DNA of 56,112 nt from CAYZAW01 sp964476505 (GCA_964476505.1 CAYZAW010000006.1:1-56112); one strand, 5' to 3'. Positions 7,762 to 15,542 are shown, numbered from the stretch's first letter. Numbers and translations: made by a program. Notes: generated by a model not told the origin, from the letters alone.

Positions 7762-8244
7762 ATGATTTTTACGGAATTGCTCAATCACGCTTGGCATTAC
7801 TTATTGGTCATGCTGTTTTCCATGCTGCCCATCATTGAGCTAAAGGGCGCGATTCCCGTAGGGCTGGCGTTCAATTTGGGCGTGTGGGAAACGTTTTTTG
7901 CTGCGTTTGTGGGCTCCTGCCTGCCCGCGCCTTTTTTGATACTGCTGATCAGAAAACTCCTGCAATGGATGCAAAACTGCCGGTTTCGCTGGCTTCGGCA
8001 ATTCTCGGACTATTTGAATAACAGGATCAGAAAGAAAAGCCAGAACAAGCGCATCCGTACCTCGGCGGTGCTGGGGCTGTTTCTGTTCGTGGCAATCCCG
8101 CTTCCAACCACCGGCGTATGGATGGGCTCCATGATCGCGGGTATGCTGGACATCCGCATGAGCCATGCGCTTCCGGCAATCGTTGTGGGCAATCTGGTGG
8201 CAGGGCTTATCATATTGTACATGTCCCATTTGGTGATTATTTAA
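7762..8244 (+). CDS. Small multidrug-export protein family (COG2426) membrane protein
   Basis: A 160-residue integral membrane protein resembling the putative small multi-drug export family (Pfam Sm_multidrug_ex). Recognisable family segments are ELKGAIPVGL near the N terminus and FVAIPLPTTGVWMGSMIAG in the middle, the latter with paired prolines that probably form a re-entrant or kinked helix. Four to five hydrophobic segments are separated by a basic loop (residues about 70-95). The family name is historical and actual transport has rarely been shown. The ATG at 7762 follows AAGGAG by 5 bp; the longer open frame upstream covers the palindrome and is not translated by any visible signal. It appears to be a single-gene transcript ended by the hairpin at 8271. 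Confidence 0.85.
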   Translation: MIFTELLNHAWHYLLVMLFSMLPIIELKGAIPVGLAFNLGVWETFFAAFVGSCLPAPFLILLIRKLLQWMQNCRFRWLRQFSDYLNNRIRKKSQNKRIRTSAVLGLFLFVAIPLPTTGVWMGSMIAGMLDIRMSHALPAIVVGNLVAGLIILYMSHLVII

Positions 8245-8270
8245 AAGCGAATTTAGAAGTAAACGTACCC

Positions 8271-8301
8271 AAAAAGGAAGCCGCATACAGGCTTCCTTTT
8301 T
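8271..8301. terminator. Bidirectional terminator
   Basis: AAAAAGGAAGCC and GGCTTCCTTTTT form a perfect 12-bp stem with a 7-nt loop. The A-run and T-run serve both strands, ending the exporter from the left and the EFR1 gene from the right. Confidence 0.9.
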
Positions 8302-8313
8302 CGCGTAACAGTG

Positions 8314-9156
8314 TTATTTGATGTATTGCTCCGGCTCCGCCAGTTCCTGCCAGCGCAGCATGGGGTTGTGATAGGGCGTTCGCTTTTCCGGCAGCCCCAT
8401 CATTTTTAAGAACAGCCCGCCGCCCGCCTGTCGGATCAGCTCCGGCGGCAGCTCGTAGCCGTAGGCTTGCTGCGGACACCAGGATACGCAGGCCATGCAG
8501 GAGCAGCAGTTGTGCAAAAAGGTGGGCTTGCCGTCCACCAACTTGATGTTGTGCTGGGGGCATACCTTGGCACAAATGCCGCAGGATACGCATTTGCTCG
8601 ATACGGTAAAGCCCAAGTCCACAACGGGCTGCAAGGGCAGGTATTTTGGCATAACAGCCGGGTAAAGCAGCTTGGTGATGAGGGCGGCTTTGGGGTAAGC
8701 GCGTTCCTTCTTTGCCGCGATCTCTTGGCAGATGCCGTTTAGCTTCTGCTCCATTTTGGGTACTTTACGCTTCGCCTTGGGGAAGGGCGTGTATACGATG
8801 CACAGATTTGCAACGGAATAGAGTATGCGCCCGTAGTGCAGCCGCGCGCCCTTTTCTTTTAGAATACGGTCAATGGTGGAAAAGGCGTAACCGTTGATGG
8901 CCACCGGCGTTGTTACGGCAAAGATGTATGCGTTGGGGTTGACCTCCAATGCCTTTAAAAAGGCTTGGATGGGTGCGCAGACAGACCAGTGATAGATGGG
9001 GCAAACGAAGCCGATCACCTCCGCATTCTTGGCAGAAACGTCTTTGGGGTCAGAAGCCATGGAGATCAGGCGCGTATCTCCCAACGCCTCTGCAATGCGT
9101 TTTGCAGCCCGGTAACTGTTGCCTGTGCCCGAAAAATAGTAAATGCGCTTTTCCAT
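8314..9156 (-). CDS. EFR1 family flavodoxin-ferredoxin fusion
   Basis: A 280-residue cytoplasmic electron carrier. Residues 1-150 form a flavodoxin-like domain with the FMN phosphate loop SGTGNSY at 9-15. Residues 185-230 are a bacterial ferredoxin domain with two [4Fe-4S] motifs: C189, C192, C195, C199 and C217, C220, C223, C227. This matches the EFR1 family of anaerobes, thought to shuttle electrons to reductases; the partner is not known. It starts 15 bp after the TetR gene and is therefore in the same operon, under the TetR-flanked promoter. This suggests induction by whatever ligand the TetR protein senses. The ATG has a GGAGGAAACA ribosome site. No truncation is seen. Confidence 0.9.
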   Translation of the reverse strand: MEKRIYYFSGTGNSYRAAKRIAEALGDTRLISMASDPKDVSAKNAEVIGFVCPIYHWSVCAPIQAFLKALEVNPNAYIFAVTTPVAINGYAFSTIDRILKEKGARLHYGRILYSVANLCIVYTPFPKAKRKVPKMEQKLNGICQEIAAKKERAYPKAALITKLLYPAVMPKYLPLQPVVDLGFTVSSKCVSCGICAKVCPQHNIKLVDGKPTFLHNCCSCMACVSWCPQQAYGYELPPELIRQAGGGLFLKMMGLPEKRTPYHNPMLRWQELAEPEQYIK

Positions 9157-9171
9157 TGTTTCCTCCTATGA

Positions 9172-9813
9172 TCAGTCGGTGGATTGTAATGCAGCGTTCA
9201 GTTGTTCGCAGGGGATACCCAGTAAGGGCGACAGCAGCGCGGCTGCGGATTGGAGCCGTCGTTGGTATTCTGCATCCGGCAGAGCGCTTTTTTCGTTGAC
9301 CAGATCCATCACGCCCGCAAAGCCATGCAGTACAAACAGCGCCAGCTCATGAGGCAGCACGCCCGGCGGGGCATGGAGCAGGCCGCACTTTTCCGTGTTT
9401 TGCAGTATGGCCTCCACGCAGGGAACCAGCGCGTCTATCGTGCGGCTGTGCAGCGCCTCCTTGAGGGGAAAGGTCAGCTTGCCCGCCGAATGGCCAAGAA
9501 GCGTTCCGTATTCCGATAACGCCCCGCGAAAGTGCGCCATAATGCGCCCTACCTGCCCCAGCGGAGAAAGAGAACCGTCCGTAGCCAGCGCATGAAAGCC
9601 TGCCGTGTAGCGAACGAGGTACCGTTCAAGCGCGGCTTCAAACAGCGCGTCCTTAGACTTAAAGTAGTGGTAGAACATGCCGATCTCGCCGCCTACCTCC
9701 TGCAGGATCATCCTAACCGACGTGCCCTCGTAGCCGTGCTGTAAAAACAGCCGGATCGCCGCATCCATCAGTTCGTCCCGCTTTCCGCCGGACAGTACCG
9801 CCTGCCTTGCCAT
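9172..9813 (-). CDS. TetR/AcrR family transcriptional repressor
   Basis: A 213-residue repressor. The N-terminal 60 residues form the typical TetR DNA-binding domain: ELMDAAIRLFLQHGYEGTSV, then the recognition helix region ending IGMFYHYFKSKDALF. The C-terminal ligand-binding region (about 75-210) is helical and not specific enough to predict the ligand. AGGAGG precedes the ATG. Two near-identical 20-bp palindromes flank the promoter of this gene, strongly suggesting autorepression. The downstream partner is EFR1, and the divergent neighbour is AbrB with an ABC exporter, which may also be affected. Confidence 0.9.
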   Translation of the reverse strand: MARQAVLSGGKRDELMDAAIRLFLQHGYEGTSVRMILQEVGGEIGMFYHYFKSKDALFEAALERYLVRYTAGFHALATDGSLSPLGQVGRIMAHFRGALSEYGTLLGHSAGKLTFPLKEALHSRTIDALVPCVEAILQNTEKCGLLHAPPGVLPHELALFVLHGFAGVMDLVNEKSALPDAEYQRRLQSAAALLSPLLGIPCEQLNAALQSTD

Positions 9814-9830
9814 GTTGAGCGCCTCCTAAT

Positions 9831-9908
9831 AAACAGAACATGTTCGGTTTATTCAATATACCAGCCGCATGCGTTGTTGTCAACACAAAAAGAGAACATG
9901 TTCTGTTT
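9831..9908 (-). promoter_or_regulatory. TetR-EFR1 promoter flanked by twin operators
   Basis: On the minus strand, perfect TTGACA (9883-9878) and TATATT (9860-9855) are 17 bp apart. Two palindromes surround them: AAACAGAACATGTTCGGTTT at 9831-9850, over the start point, and AAAGAGAACATGTTCTGTTT at 9889-9908, just upstream of the -35. Their centres are 58 bp apart. The shared core is GAACATGTTC. The layout fits double-site autorepression by the adjacent TetR protein; binding is inferred. Confidence 0.85.
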
Positions 9909-9944
9909 ATAAAGGATATATTCCATAGAACGGAAAGGGATGCC

Positions 9945-9994
9945 TTGACAAACACGTTTCACATGTCTATATTTGTGTTACAAGTTATACAAGT
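9945..9994 (+). promoter_or_regulatory. Promoter of the AbrB-ABC operon with direct repeats
   Basis: TTGACA (9945-9950) is followed after 17 bp by TATATT (9968-9973). Just downstream, ACAAGT is repeated at 9980-9985 and 9989-9994, 9 bp apart, over the predicted start point. Such direct repeats could bind the AbrB-type protein for autoregulation; this is an inference. AAGGAGGG at 10011 is the ribosome site of the first gene. Confidence 0.75.
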
Positions 9995-10022
9995 ATTACT
10001 AATGCGTCAAAAGGAGGGCATC

Positions 10023-10316
10023 ATGGCAGATAAAGCAGAACGGTATATGAGCACGGTCAAGTTGGGGCCAAAGGGGCAAGTGGTCATTCCAAAAGAGATA
10101 CGCAACATGTTTGATCTTAAGCCGGGCGACAGCCTGATTATTATGGCGGATGCCCAGCGGGGCATCGCATTACAGCGGCAGGAGCTATTAGAGCGGGTAA
10201 TCAACAGCATGTTTCAGGAAACGCCGCCGTCCGTACCGCAAGAGCCGCCGGAGAATTTGCGGCATTTTGCAAATGCGGTGCAGGCAACCATTGAGAAGGG
10301 AGAAACGAGAGAATGA
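10023..10316 (+). CDS. AbrB/MazE/SpoVT family DNA-binding regulator
   Basis: A 97-residue protein with an N-terminal swapped-hairpin AbrB domain: VKLGPKGQVVIPKEIRNMF followed by LKPGDSLIIM (residues about 12-45). The C-terminal half is a short helical, Pro-containing segment of unknown role. AbrB-type proteins are dimeric DNA-binding regulators; here it is the first gene of an operon with an ABC exporter, so it probably controls its own operon in place of the usual GntR (YtrA) regulator. The ATG follows AAGGAGGG. Its stop overlaps the next start (ATGA). It lacks a toxin partner, so an antitoxin role is unlikely. Confidence 0.85.
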   Translation: MADKAERYMSTVKLGPKGQVVIPKEIRNMFDLKPGDSLIIMADAQRGIALQRQELLERVINSMFQETPPSVPQEPPENLRHFANAVQATIEKGETRE

Positions 10317-11152
10317 GCGTATTGGAAGTAAGGGATCTTTGTAAGGTGTATCCCGCATTTCAGCTTAAAAACGTATCCTTTTCTTTAGAGGAGGGGAAGA
10401 TCACGGGGTTCATCGGGCGAAACGGTGCTGGCAAAACCACCACGTTAAAATCGCTCTTGAATCTAGTGCACCCCACAAGCGGCAGCATCGCCTTCTTCGG
10501 CAAAACCTTTCAGCAGGCGGAGGCCGAGATCAAGCAGCAGATAGGCTTCGTGTCCGGCGGGGTGGATTATTACACCAAGAAAAAGCTGAAGGTCATTACC
10601 GATGTGACTCGCCGCTTTTACACCAACTGGGATGCCGCCGCTTATCAAAGGTATATGCAGCAGTTCAGCCTGCTCGAGAGCAAAACCCCTTCGGAGCTTT
10701 CCGCCGGCATGAAGGTGAAATATGCGCTGGCGCTGGCGCTTTCCCATAACGCAAAGCTCTTGATATTGGACGAGCCTACCAGCGGCCTTGACCCGGTTTC
10801 CCGGGACGAGCTGTTGGAGATTTTCCTCACGCTGTGCGATCAGGGCATTACCATCCTGTTTTCCACGCACATCACCTCGGATCTGGATAAGTGCGCGGAC
10901 AACATCATTTACATCCGAAACGGCAAAATCCTTGCGGAAAGCAGTATGAAGGCATTTATCGACTCCTATCGGCTGGTGGAATGGCAGGGCGATCTGCCCG
11001 CCTCCTGCGAGGCGCTGTTGGTGGGCATAAAGCGCACCAAGGAAGGGCATTCCGGGCTGGTTCCCGTGGAAAAAGCGGCAACGCTGGGGTATCCGTCGCG
11101 GATGGCGGACTTGGAGGAGATCATGGTGCATTTGGAAAAGGAGGAAGCGTAG
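10313..11152 (+). CDS. ABC transporter ATP-binding protein (ABC-2 exporter)
   Basis: A 279-residue ATPase. The Walker A motif is GRNGAGKTTT (about residues 35-44), the signature is LSAGM, a slight variant of LSGGQ, and Walker B is LLILDEPTSGLDP. The switch His sits in FSTHITSDL. The LSAGM variant and the length are common in YtrB/BcrA-like ATPases that drive small export or peptide-resistance pumps. It overlaps abrB by 4 bp and ends 2 bp before the permease start, so translation of the three genes is coupled. The substrate is unknown. Confidence 0.92.
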   Translation: MSVLEVRDLCKVYPAFQLKNVSFSLEEGKITGFIGRNGAGKTTTLKSLLNLVHPTSGSIAFFGKTFQQAEAEIKQQIGFVSGGVDYYTKKKLKVITDVTRRFYTNWDAAAYQRYMQQFSLLESKTPSELSAGMKVKYALALALSHNAKLLILDEPTSGLDPVSRDELLEIFLTLCDQGITILFSTHITSDLDKCADNIIYIRNGKILAESSMKAFIDSYRLVEWQGDLPASCEALLVGIKRTKEGHSGLVPVEKAATLGYPSRMADLEEIMVHLEKEEA

Positions 11153-11154
11153 CG

Positions 11155-11805
11155 ATGATGAAGCAAATGCTTGCAAAGGAATTCCGCTTGGCGATTCATC
11201 CCACGAATTTGCTGTTCTTGGGGTTGTCCGCCATGATGCTGATTCCTAACTACCCCTATTACGTTACGTTCTTCTATACGTCGCTGTCGATGTTCTTTAC
11301 CTGCCTCAACGGCCGCGAGAACAACGACATCTTCTATTCCGCCACGCTGCCGGCAAAAAAGCGCGAGATCGTAAAAGCGCGGTACCTGTATGTGATGGTA
11401 TTTCAAATGCTGCAATTCCTTGTTGCCGTGCCCTTTGCCCTCCTGCGGCAGAGCATGGATATGCCCGGCAATGCCGTTGGCATGGATGCCAATATTGCGC
11501 TGTTTGCCTTCTCCTTTGGGTTGTACGCGGTGTTCAATGCGGTGTTCTTCGGTATTTACTATAAAAACGTGAACAAGGTTGGCAAGGCCTTTGTGGTTGC
11601 CAGTATCTTGGAATTTGTGTATATCGGCATTGCAGAGGCGGTTGCGCATGTGGTGCCTGTGGTGCGGGATCAGTTGGACACGCCCGATCCGCAGTTCTTG
11701 GGTGCAAAGTTGATCGCCCTTGCGATCGGCGCGGCTGTGTACATTGCGGTCACTGTACTGTCCTACCGGAGCAGTGTAAAGCACTTTGAGGCATGGGATT
11801 TGTAA
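11155..11805 (+). CDS. ABC-2 type transporter permease
   Basis: A 216-residue integral membrane protein with about six hydrophobic helices, similar to the ABC2_membrane_5 type found beside YtrB-like ATPases. The motif TCLNGRENNDIFYSATLPAKKREIVKARY near residues 45-75 is typical of this group. It begins with two adjacent ATG codons at 11155 and 11158, preceded by GGAGGAAGC in the end of the ATPase gene. Together with the ATPase it should form a homodimeric exporter. It is the last gene of the AbrB operon; a hairpin at 11838 follows. Confidence 0.88.
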   Translation: MMKQMLAKEFRLAIHPTNLLFLGLSAMMLIPNYPYYVTFFYTSLSMFFTCLNGRENNDIFYSATLPAKKREIVKARYLYVMVFQMLQFLVAVPFALLRQSMDMPGNAVGMDANIALFAFSFGLYAVFNAVFFGIYYKNVNKVGKAFVVASILEFVYIGIAEAVAHVVPVVRDQLDTPDPQFLGAKLIALAIGAAVYIAVTVLSYRSSVKHFEAWDL

Positions 11806-11837
11806 TTCCCCCGTATAATTGGCAGAAAATGAAACCG

Positions 11838-11889
11838 AATCCTCCTTTGCGGCGTTATAATCAATAGGAACGCAAAGGAGGATTTTTCT
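11838..11889 (+). promoter_or_regulatory. Hairpin that contains the serpin ribosome binding site
   Basis: AATCCTCCTTTGCG (11838-11851) is perfectly complementary to CGCAAAGGAGGATT (11871-11884), with a 19-nt loop and T residues after it. The 3' arm contains AAGGAGG, the ribosome site of the serpin that starts at 11890. In a read-through transcript the hairpin would end transcription or hide the ribosome site. A TATAAT lies in the loop at 11856-11861. A transcript starting a few bases downstream would lack the 5' arm and have a free ribosome site. No good -35 box was found. Confidence 0.75.
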
Positions 11890-13152
11890 ATGAAACAGAT
11901 CAGCCGTATCACAGCGCTGCTATTGGGGCTGCTGCTGTTGTTCTCCGCCTGCGCCGCTCCGGTGAAGAATTTGACCGCGTCTGTGAAACCAAATTCGCAG
12001 CCGGAAAGCCTTTGGAACGATAACGCGGTTATAAAAGAGCGCAGCATCCCTGCGGTCAATTATGCTACCGATCTTTTTTCACAAGCCGCCGCGAAGGGCG
12101 AACAGAACACAGTGATATCGCCCGTTTCCGCTTACCTGTGCTTGGCGCTGGTGCTAAACGGTGCGGAGGGCGAAACGCTTGCGCAAATGGAGCAGGCTAT
12201 GGGCGCCAGCCGGGAGGAGATCAACGCGCTGTGCCAAAACCTGACCGCGCTGTTGGAGGATACCGCAGGTAATACAAAAACCGGCATCGCCAATGCCGCA
12301 TGGGTCACTAAGGAAGGGTTTTCTCCGAACCCGGCCTATTTAGAAGCCATTGCAAAGAGTTTTCATGCGGATGTGTATCAGGCAGACCTGACCGAGCAGG
12401 CAACGATAGATGCTATCAACAGCTGGGTTTTGAGCAAAACCCACGGGCTCATCCCTTCGGTATTACAGCAGCCCTATGACGAAAGCACGCTCATGGTGCT
12501 GATCAACAGCCTGTACTTCAAGGCCAAATGGCGCATTCCCTTTGATGCGCTCGGCACAGAGGATGAGATGTTTGCGCTGGGTAACGGCGAGTATGAACGG
12601 GTGCCGTTTATGCAGATGTACAGAACAGAGCAGCAGTATATTCATACGGAGCAGGTCTCCGGCGTTGTGCTGCCTTATGACGATGGCAATACCGTGTTCT
12701 TGGCGTTAAAGCCCGAACAGGGTACCGCGGCGGAGCTGGCGCAGAGCCTTACGGGAGAGCGCTTGTCGGAATACCTTGCCGGTGTGGACTTGCAGCTGGT
12801 GAATCTTTTCTTGCCCAAGTTTACCGTGGAATACGGTGTGAGCATGAATGCGCTATTGCAAGATATGGGTATGACGCACCTGTTCGATCCCACGGCGGCA
12901 GATCTTAGCGGCATGGGAAGCAGCAGTGCGGGAAACATTTATTTGAATCAGGTGTTTCAGAAGGTGAAGATCATTGTGGACGAGGAGGGCACCGAGGCGG
13001 CGGCTGTTACCGTTGCCGAGCCCGCAGCCGCTTGCGCACCCAACATGGATGAGCCAATCGAAATGCGGTTCGACAGCCCCTTTGTGTATGCGGTCATCAA
13101 CAAGCAATCTGCCGTACCGCTGTTCATCGGCGTAATGGATAACCCTGCATAG
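11890..13152 (+). CDS. Lipoprotein serpin (serine protease inhibitor)
   Basis: A 420-residue serpin carried on a lipoprotein signal peptide: the lipobox LFSAC gives C21 as the lipidated cysteine, so the inhibitor should face outward on the membrane. Conserved serpin segments include NTVISPVSAYLCLALVLNGA, LINSLYFKAKW, LFLPKF and FDSPFVYAVI. The reactive-centre hinge EEGTEAAAVTVA starts at E365 and keeps the small residues typical of inhibitory serpins. Counting from the hinge, P1-P1' would be A381-C382. This predicts elastase-like or subtilisin-like targets, possibly host or competitor proteases; this is inference. The ATG follows a ribosome site buried in a hairpin. A family B repeat follows the gene. 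Confidence 0.93.
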   Translation: MKQISRITALLLGLLLLFSACAAPVKNLTASVKPNSQPESLWNDNAVIKERSIPAVNYATDLFSQAAAKGEQNTVISPVSAYLCLALVLNGAEGETLAQMEQAMGASREEINALCQNLTALLEDTAGNTKTGIANAAWVTKEGFSPNPAYLEAIAKSFHADVYQADLTEQATIDAINSWVLSKTHGLIPSVLQQPYDESTLMVLINSLYFKAKWRIPFDALGTEDEMFALGNGEYERVPFMQMYRTEQQYIHTEQVSGVVLPYDDGNTVFLALKPEQGTAAELAQSLTGERLSEYLAGVDLQLVNLFLPKFTVEYGVSMNALLQDMGMTHLFDPTAADLSGMGSSSAGNIYLNQVFQKVKIIVDEEGTEAAAVTVAEPAAACAPNMDEPIEMRFDSPFVYAVINKQSAVPLFIGVMDNPA

Positions 13153-13162
13153 AGTAATTGAT

Positions 13163-13295
13163 ATGGGGACGTTGTCCCCATCCCCCTACCAAGGGGCATT
13201 GCCCCTTGGAACCCTTTTATCCGCCCATATTATGGGCGGATAATGGGATTTTTAAGGGATGAAATCCCTTAAACGGGGGTTGGGGCAGCGCCCCA
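13163..13295. repeat. Family B hairpin-array repeat, copy 1
   Basis: Five short hairpins stand in series. M1 is ATGGGGAC/GTCCCCAT at 13163-13181. M2 is CCAAGGGGC/GCCCCTTGG at 13189-13209. M3 is ATCCGCCCAT/ATGGGCGGAT at 13219-13241. M4 is TTTAAGGGAT/ATCCCTTAAA at 13251-13273. M5 is TGGGGC/GCCCCA at 13281-13295. Loops are only 3 nt. It fills the gap between the converging serpin and MFS genes and may terminate both. M1-M3 recur almost unchanged at 51314. Confidence 0.88.
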
Positions 13296-13301
13296 TCGTA
13301 T

Positions 13302-14465
13302 TTATGATTCCTTGTATACCACTTTGCCGGCGCGTCTGGCGGCGAGGAACATCAGCGCAATAATAACCAAGAGGAACCATGGCAGCAGGCTGATATTGAT
13401 GTGGTCTGCCAAGAAGCCAAACAGCAGGGGTGCAAAGGTACTGCCGATGTATGCCGTGCCCATTTGCAGCCCCATGAGTGTTTGCGAGGCCTGCTTACCG
13501 AAGCGCACGGGGGTCTGGTGCAGGCTGCAGGGGAATACCGGGCCAAAGCCAAGACCGATCAGCAGCAGGGCGATGGCAGAAAACACGGTGGGCAGCGGCA
13601 GCATGTAAAGGATAACGCCCACGGCGGATAGAGCGATACCGCAGGCAATGAGGGTATCGTTTTTGTATTTCTGGGTCAAAAAACCGGTGATCAAGCGGCC
13701 AATGGTAATACCGCCGTAGTATAGGGAAACCAGCGCAGCGGCGGTGGCGGCGGGAAGCCCCCGCGTACCCGTAAGGTAAGACGCGCTCCAAAGCCCGGTG
13801 GTCATTTCCACGCTGCAATAGGTAATGAAGGTCAAGAGTGCCCAAACAGCACCGGGCAGCTTTAACGCCTCGCGGTTGCTGATGAGCTTTTCCTCCTTTT
13901 CGGCAGTCAGCTTTAGGCTGCTTTCAGCCACCTTCCACTTGGGAAGGGTAAACAGCATCACGAAAAACAGGCAGAACTGCAGGATGGCAATAAACTGGTA
14001 ACCGCCACGCCAGTTGTTGCCGCGAATGAATAACGAAATGATAAACGGGCTCATGGTTGCGCCAATGCCCCAGAAGCAGTGCAGCCAGCTCATATGCTTG
14101 GCTTCGTAATGGAGCGCAACGAAATTATTCAAGCCGGAATCGATACAGCCGCCGCCTAAGCCCAGCGGGATAGCAAGCACGAACAGCCAAACGATATTGT
14201 TGGAAAAGGAATAGCCCAACAGCGCAAAGGCCGTTAAAAACACGCTGACGACCACTATGCGGCTGGTTTTAAAGCGATGGATCAGCTTGGCGCTGTTTAC
14301 GCTGCTGATGACCGTGCAGCCGGATATGAACATAGAGAGGATACCCGCCATGGACAGCTCCGCGCCGATGTCTAAACGCATAGCGGGCCATGCAGAGCCT
14401 AAAAGGGAATCCGGCAGCCCAAGGCTGATAAAGGCGAAGTAGATAATAATAAGGATCACTTTCAT
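13302..14465 (-). CDS. MFS transporter (fucose-permease-like)
   Basis: A 387-residue major facilitator with twelve predicted membrane helices. The first helix carries the typical LGLPDSLLGSAWP of the FucP-like, sugar-transporting group, and the central SWLHCFWGIGATMSP segment is a further family mark. The ROK regulator upstream overlaps it by 4 bp (ATGA), which supports a carbohydrate-linked substrate. The substrate itself cannot be read. No truncation is seen. The gene ends 6 bp from the family B repeat, which probably supplies the terminator. Confidence 0.88.
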   Translation of the reverse strand: MKVILIIIYFAFISLGLPDSLLGSAWPAMRLDIGAELSMAGILSMFISGCTVISSVNSAKLIHRFKTSRIVVVSVFLTAFALLGYSFSNNIVWLFVLAIPLGLGGGCIDSGLNNFVALHYEAKHMSWLHCFWGIGATMSPFIISLFIRGNNWRGGYQFIAILQFCLFFVMLFTLPKWKVAESSLKLTAEKEEKLISNREALKLPGAVWALLTFITYCSVEMTTGLWSASYLTGTRGLPAATAAALVSLYYGGITIGRLITGFLTQKYKNDTLIACGIALSAVGVILYMLPLPTVFSAIALLLIGLGFGPVFPCSLHQTPVRFGKQASQTLMGLQMGTAYIGSTFAPLLFGFLADHINISLLPWFLLVIIALMFLAARRAGKVVYKES

Positions 14466-15487
14466 TGATATGTTTCCTGCAGCAGCTCTAACGTGAGCGC
14501 GCTTAACCCTTTCCTGTAATAATCATCGATTTCCGGATATATCTCTACCGCGGGGATATGCTCCTGCGGGATGAAATCCTTGCAGCGGGCGGTGATGTCC
14601 GCCGCCATGTCTGCCTTTACGGGTGCGCCGGTAAATATCACCAGCGACGGATTGATAACGGCGGCAAGCGAAGCCAGCGTTTTTGCCACAATGTCTACCA
14701 TACAGCCCCTGTCCTGCATGCGAAGCTGCTCGGCCTCGTCCCGGGTGCGGAAGGGCAGGTACGAAAGCTCCCCCGCAAAATTGCTGCTGCCCCGGTAAAT
14801 ACGCCCGTTTATAATGAACCCGCAGCCTGCGCAGGTCTCCTCAAAAAAGGAAACAAAGGCAAGGCTGTTCGGTTCTGCGGGCGCAGCGCTCCGGTAAAAG
14901 CCGTAGGCGATCAGGTTCATGTCGTTATCCATCATCACGGGAAGCCCGAAGGCAGCTTTCAGCCGCCCGGCAGCGTCGCAGTCCCGCAGGGCTTCCACAT
15001 CGCAAATGCGAATGGCGCGTCCGCTTACGGGCACGCCGGGAATGCCAAGGCCGATGCATTTGATGAGCGGATCGTTATCTATGCACGCCCGCACTACCTG
15101 CTCGATCTCTATGAAATCCATAAGCGGCAGGGTAAGCGTGCTGTGGGCTACGGCCTCTCCTAAGAGGTTTACAACGCTGTAATCCAACTGCCGCACGCCG
15201 CCGATGGAGGTTACATACAGGCAAAGGGCATGGCAATATTCCGCATTGAACCGGTACGCCTTGGCAGGACGGCCTACGCCGCCGGGGTTTGCATCGCCCG
15301 TTTCAAGCAACTCCCCCGCCGCCGCCAGCTCGTTTAACAGCGTGTTACAGGTAGCGGCGGAAAGGCCTGTTGCCTGCGCCGCATCGTTCTTGGTGCCGCA
15401 GCCAAGCGCCCGCATGGCGTACCGAATACACGCGAGATTGGCGGACTTTACCTGCGCTGTGTTCGCAATGGAATTGGGTTCTCGCAT
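14462..15487 (-). CDS. ROK family transcriptional regulator
   Basis: A 341-residue NagC/XylR-like regulator: an N-terminal winged helix (NDAAQATGLSAATCNTLLNELAAAGELLETG, about residues 32-62) followed by a ROK sugar-kinase-like domain (GLGIPGVPVSG, DNDMNLIAYGF). The CxCGxxGC zinc motif common in ROK proteins is not evident, which argues for a regulator that senses a sugar rather than an active kinase. The ATG at 15487 was chosen because GGTGGTGAG lies just upstream; a TTG seven codons earlier is less likely. It overlaps the MFS transporter by 4 bp. A palindrome over its own -10 box suggests autoregulation. Confidence 0.9.
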   Translation of the reverse strand: MREPNSIANTAQVKSANLACIRYAMRALGCGTKNDAAQATGLSAATCNTLLNELAAAGELLETGDANPGGVGRPAKAYRFNAEYCHALCLYVTSIGGVRQLDYSVVNLLGEAVAHSTLTLPLMDFIEIEQVVRACIDNDPLIKCIGLGIPGVPVSGRAIRICDVEALRDCDAAGRLKAAFGLPVMMDNDMNLIAYGFYRSAAPAEPNSLAFVSFFEETCAGCGFIINGRIYRGSSNFAGELSYLPFRTRDEAEQLRMQDRGCMVDIVAKTLASLAAVINPSLVIFTGAPVKADMAADITARCKDFIPQEHIPAVEIYPEIDDYYRKGLSALTLELLQETYQ

Positions 15488-15507
15488 ATGCTCACCACCT
15501 TTTTGCA

Positions 15508-15542
15508 ATAGTTATTATAACTATTATAAAAATAACAGTCAA
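15508..15542 (-). promoter_or_regulatory. ROK-MFS promoter with overlapping operator
   Basis: On the minus strand, TTGACT (15542-15537) and a perfect TATAAT (15519-15514) are 17 bp apart. The 17-bp palindrome ATAGTTATTATAACTAT (15508-15524) covers the -10 box, where a bound repressor would block polymerase. The most likely binder is the ROK protein encoded just downstream. Confidence 0.85.

Noticed and set aside
10023..10316. AbrB-type protein as an antitoxin
   Set aside because: No toxin gene is adjacent; it is coupled to an ABC exporter, which fits an operon regulator.
14462..15487. ROK protein as an active sugar kinase
   Set aside because: It has an N-terminal DNA-binding domain and lacks the CxCGxxGC zinc motif, so a regulator fits better.
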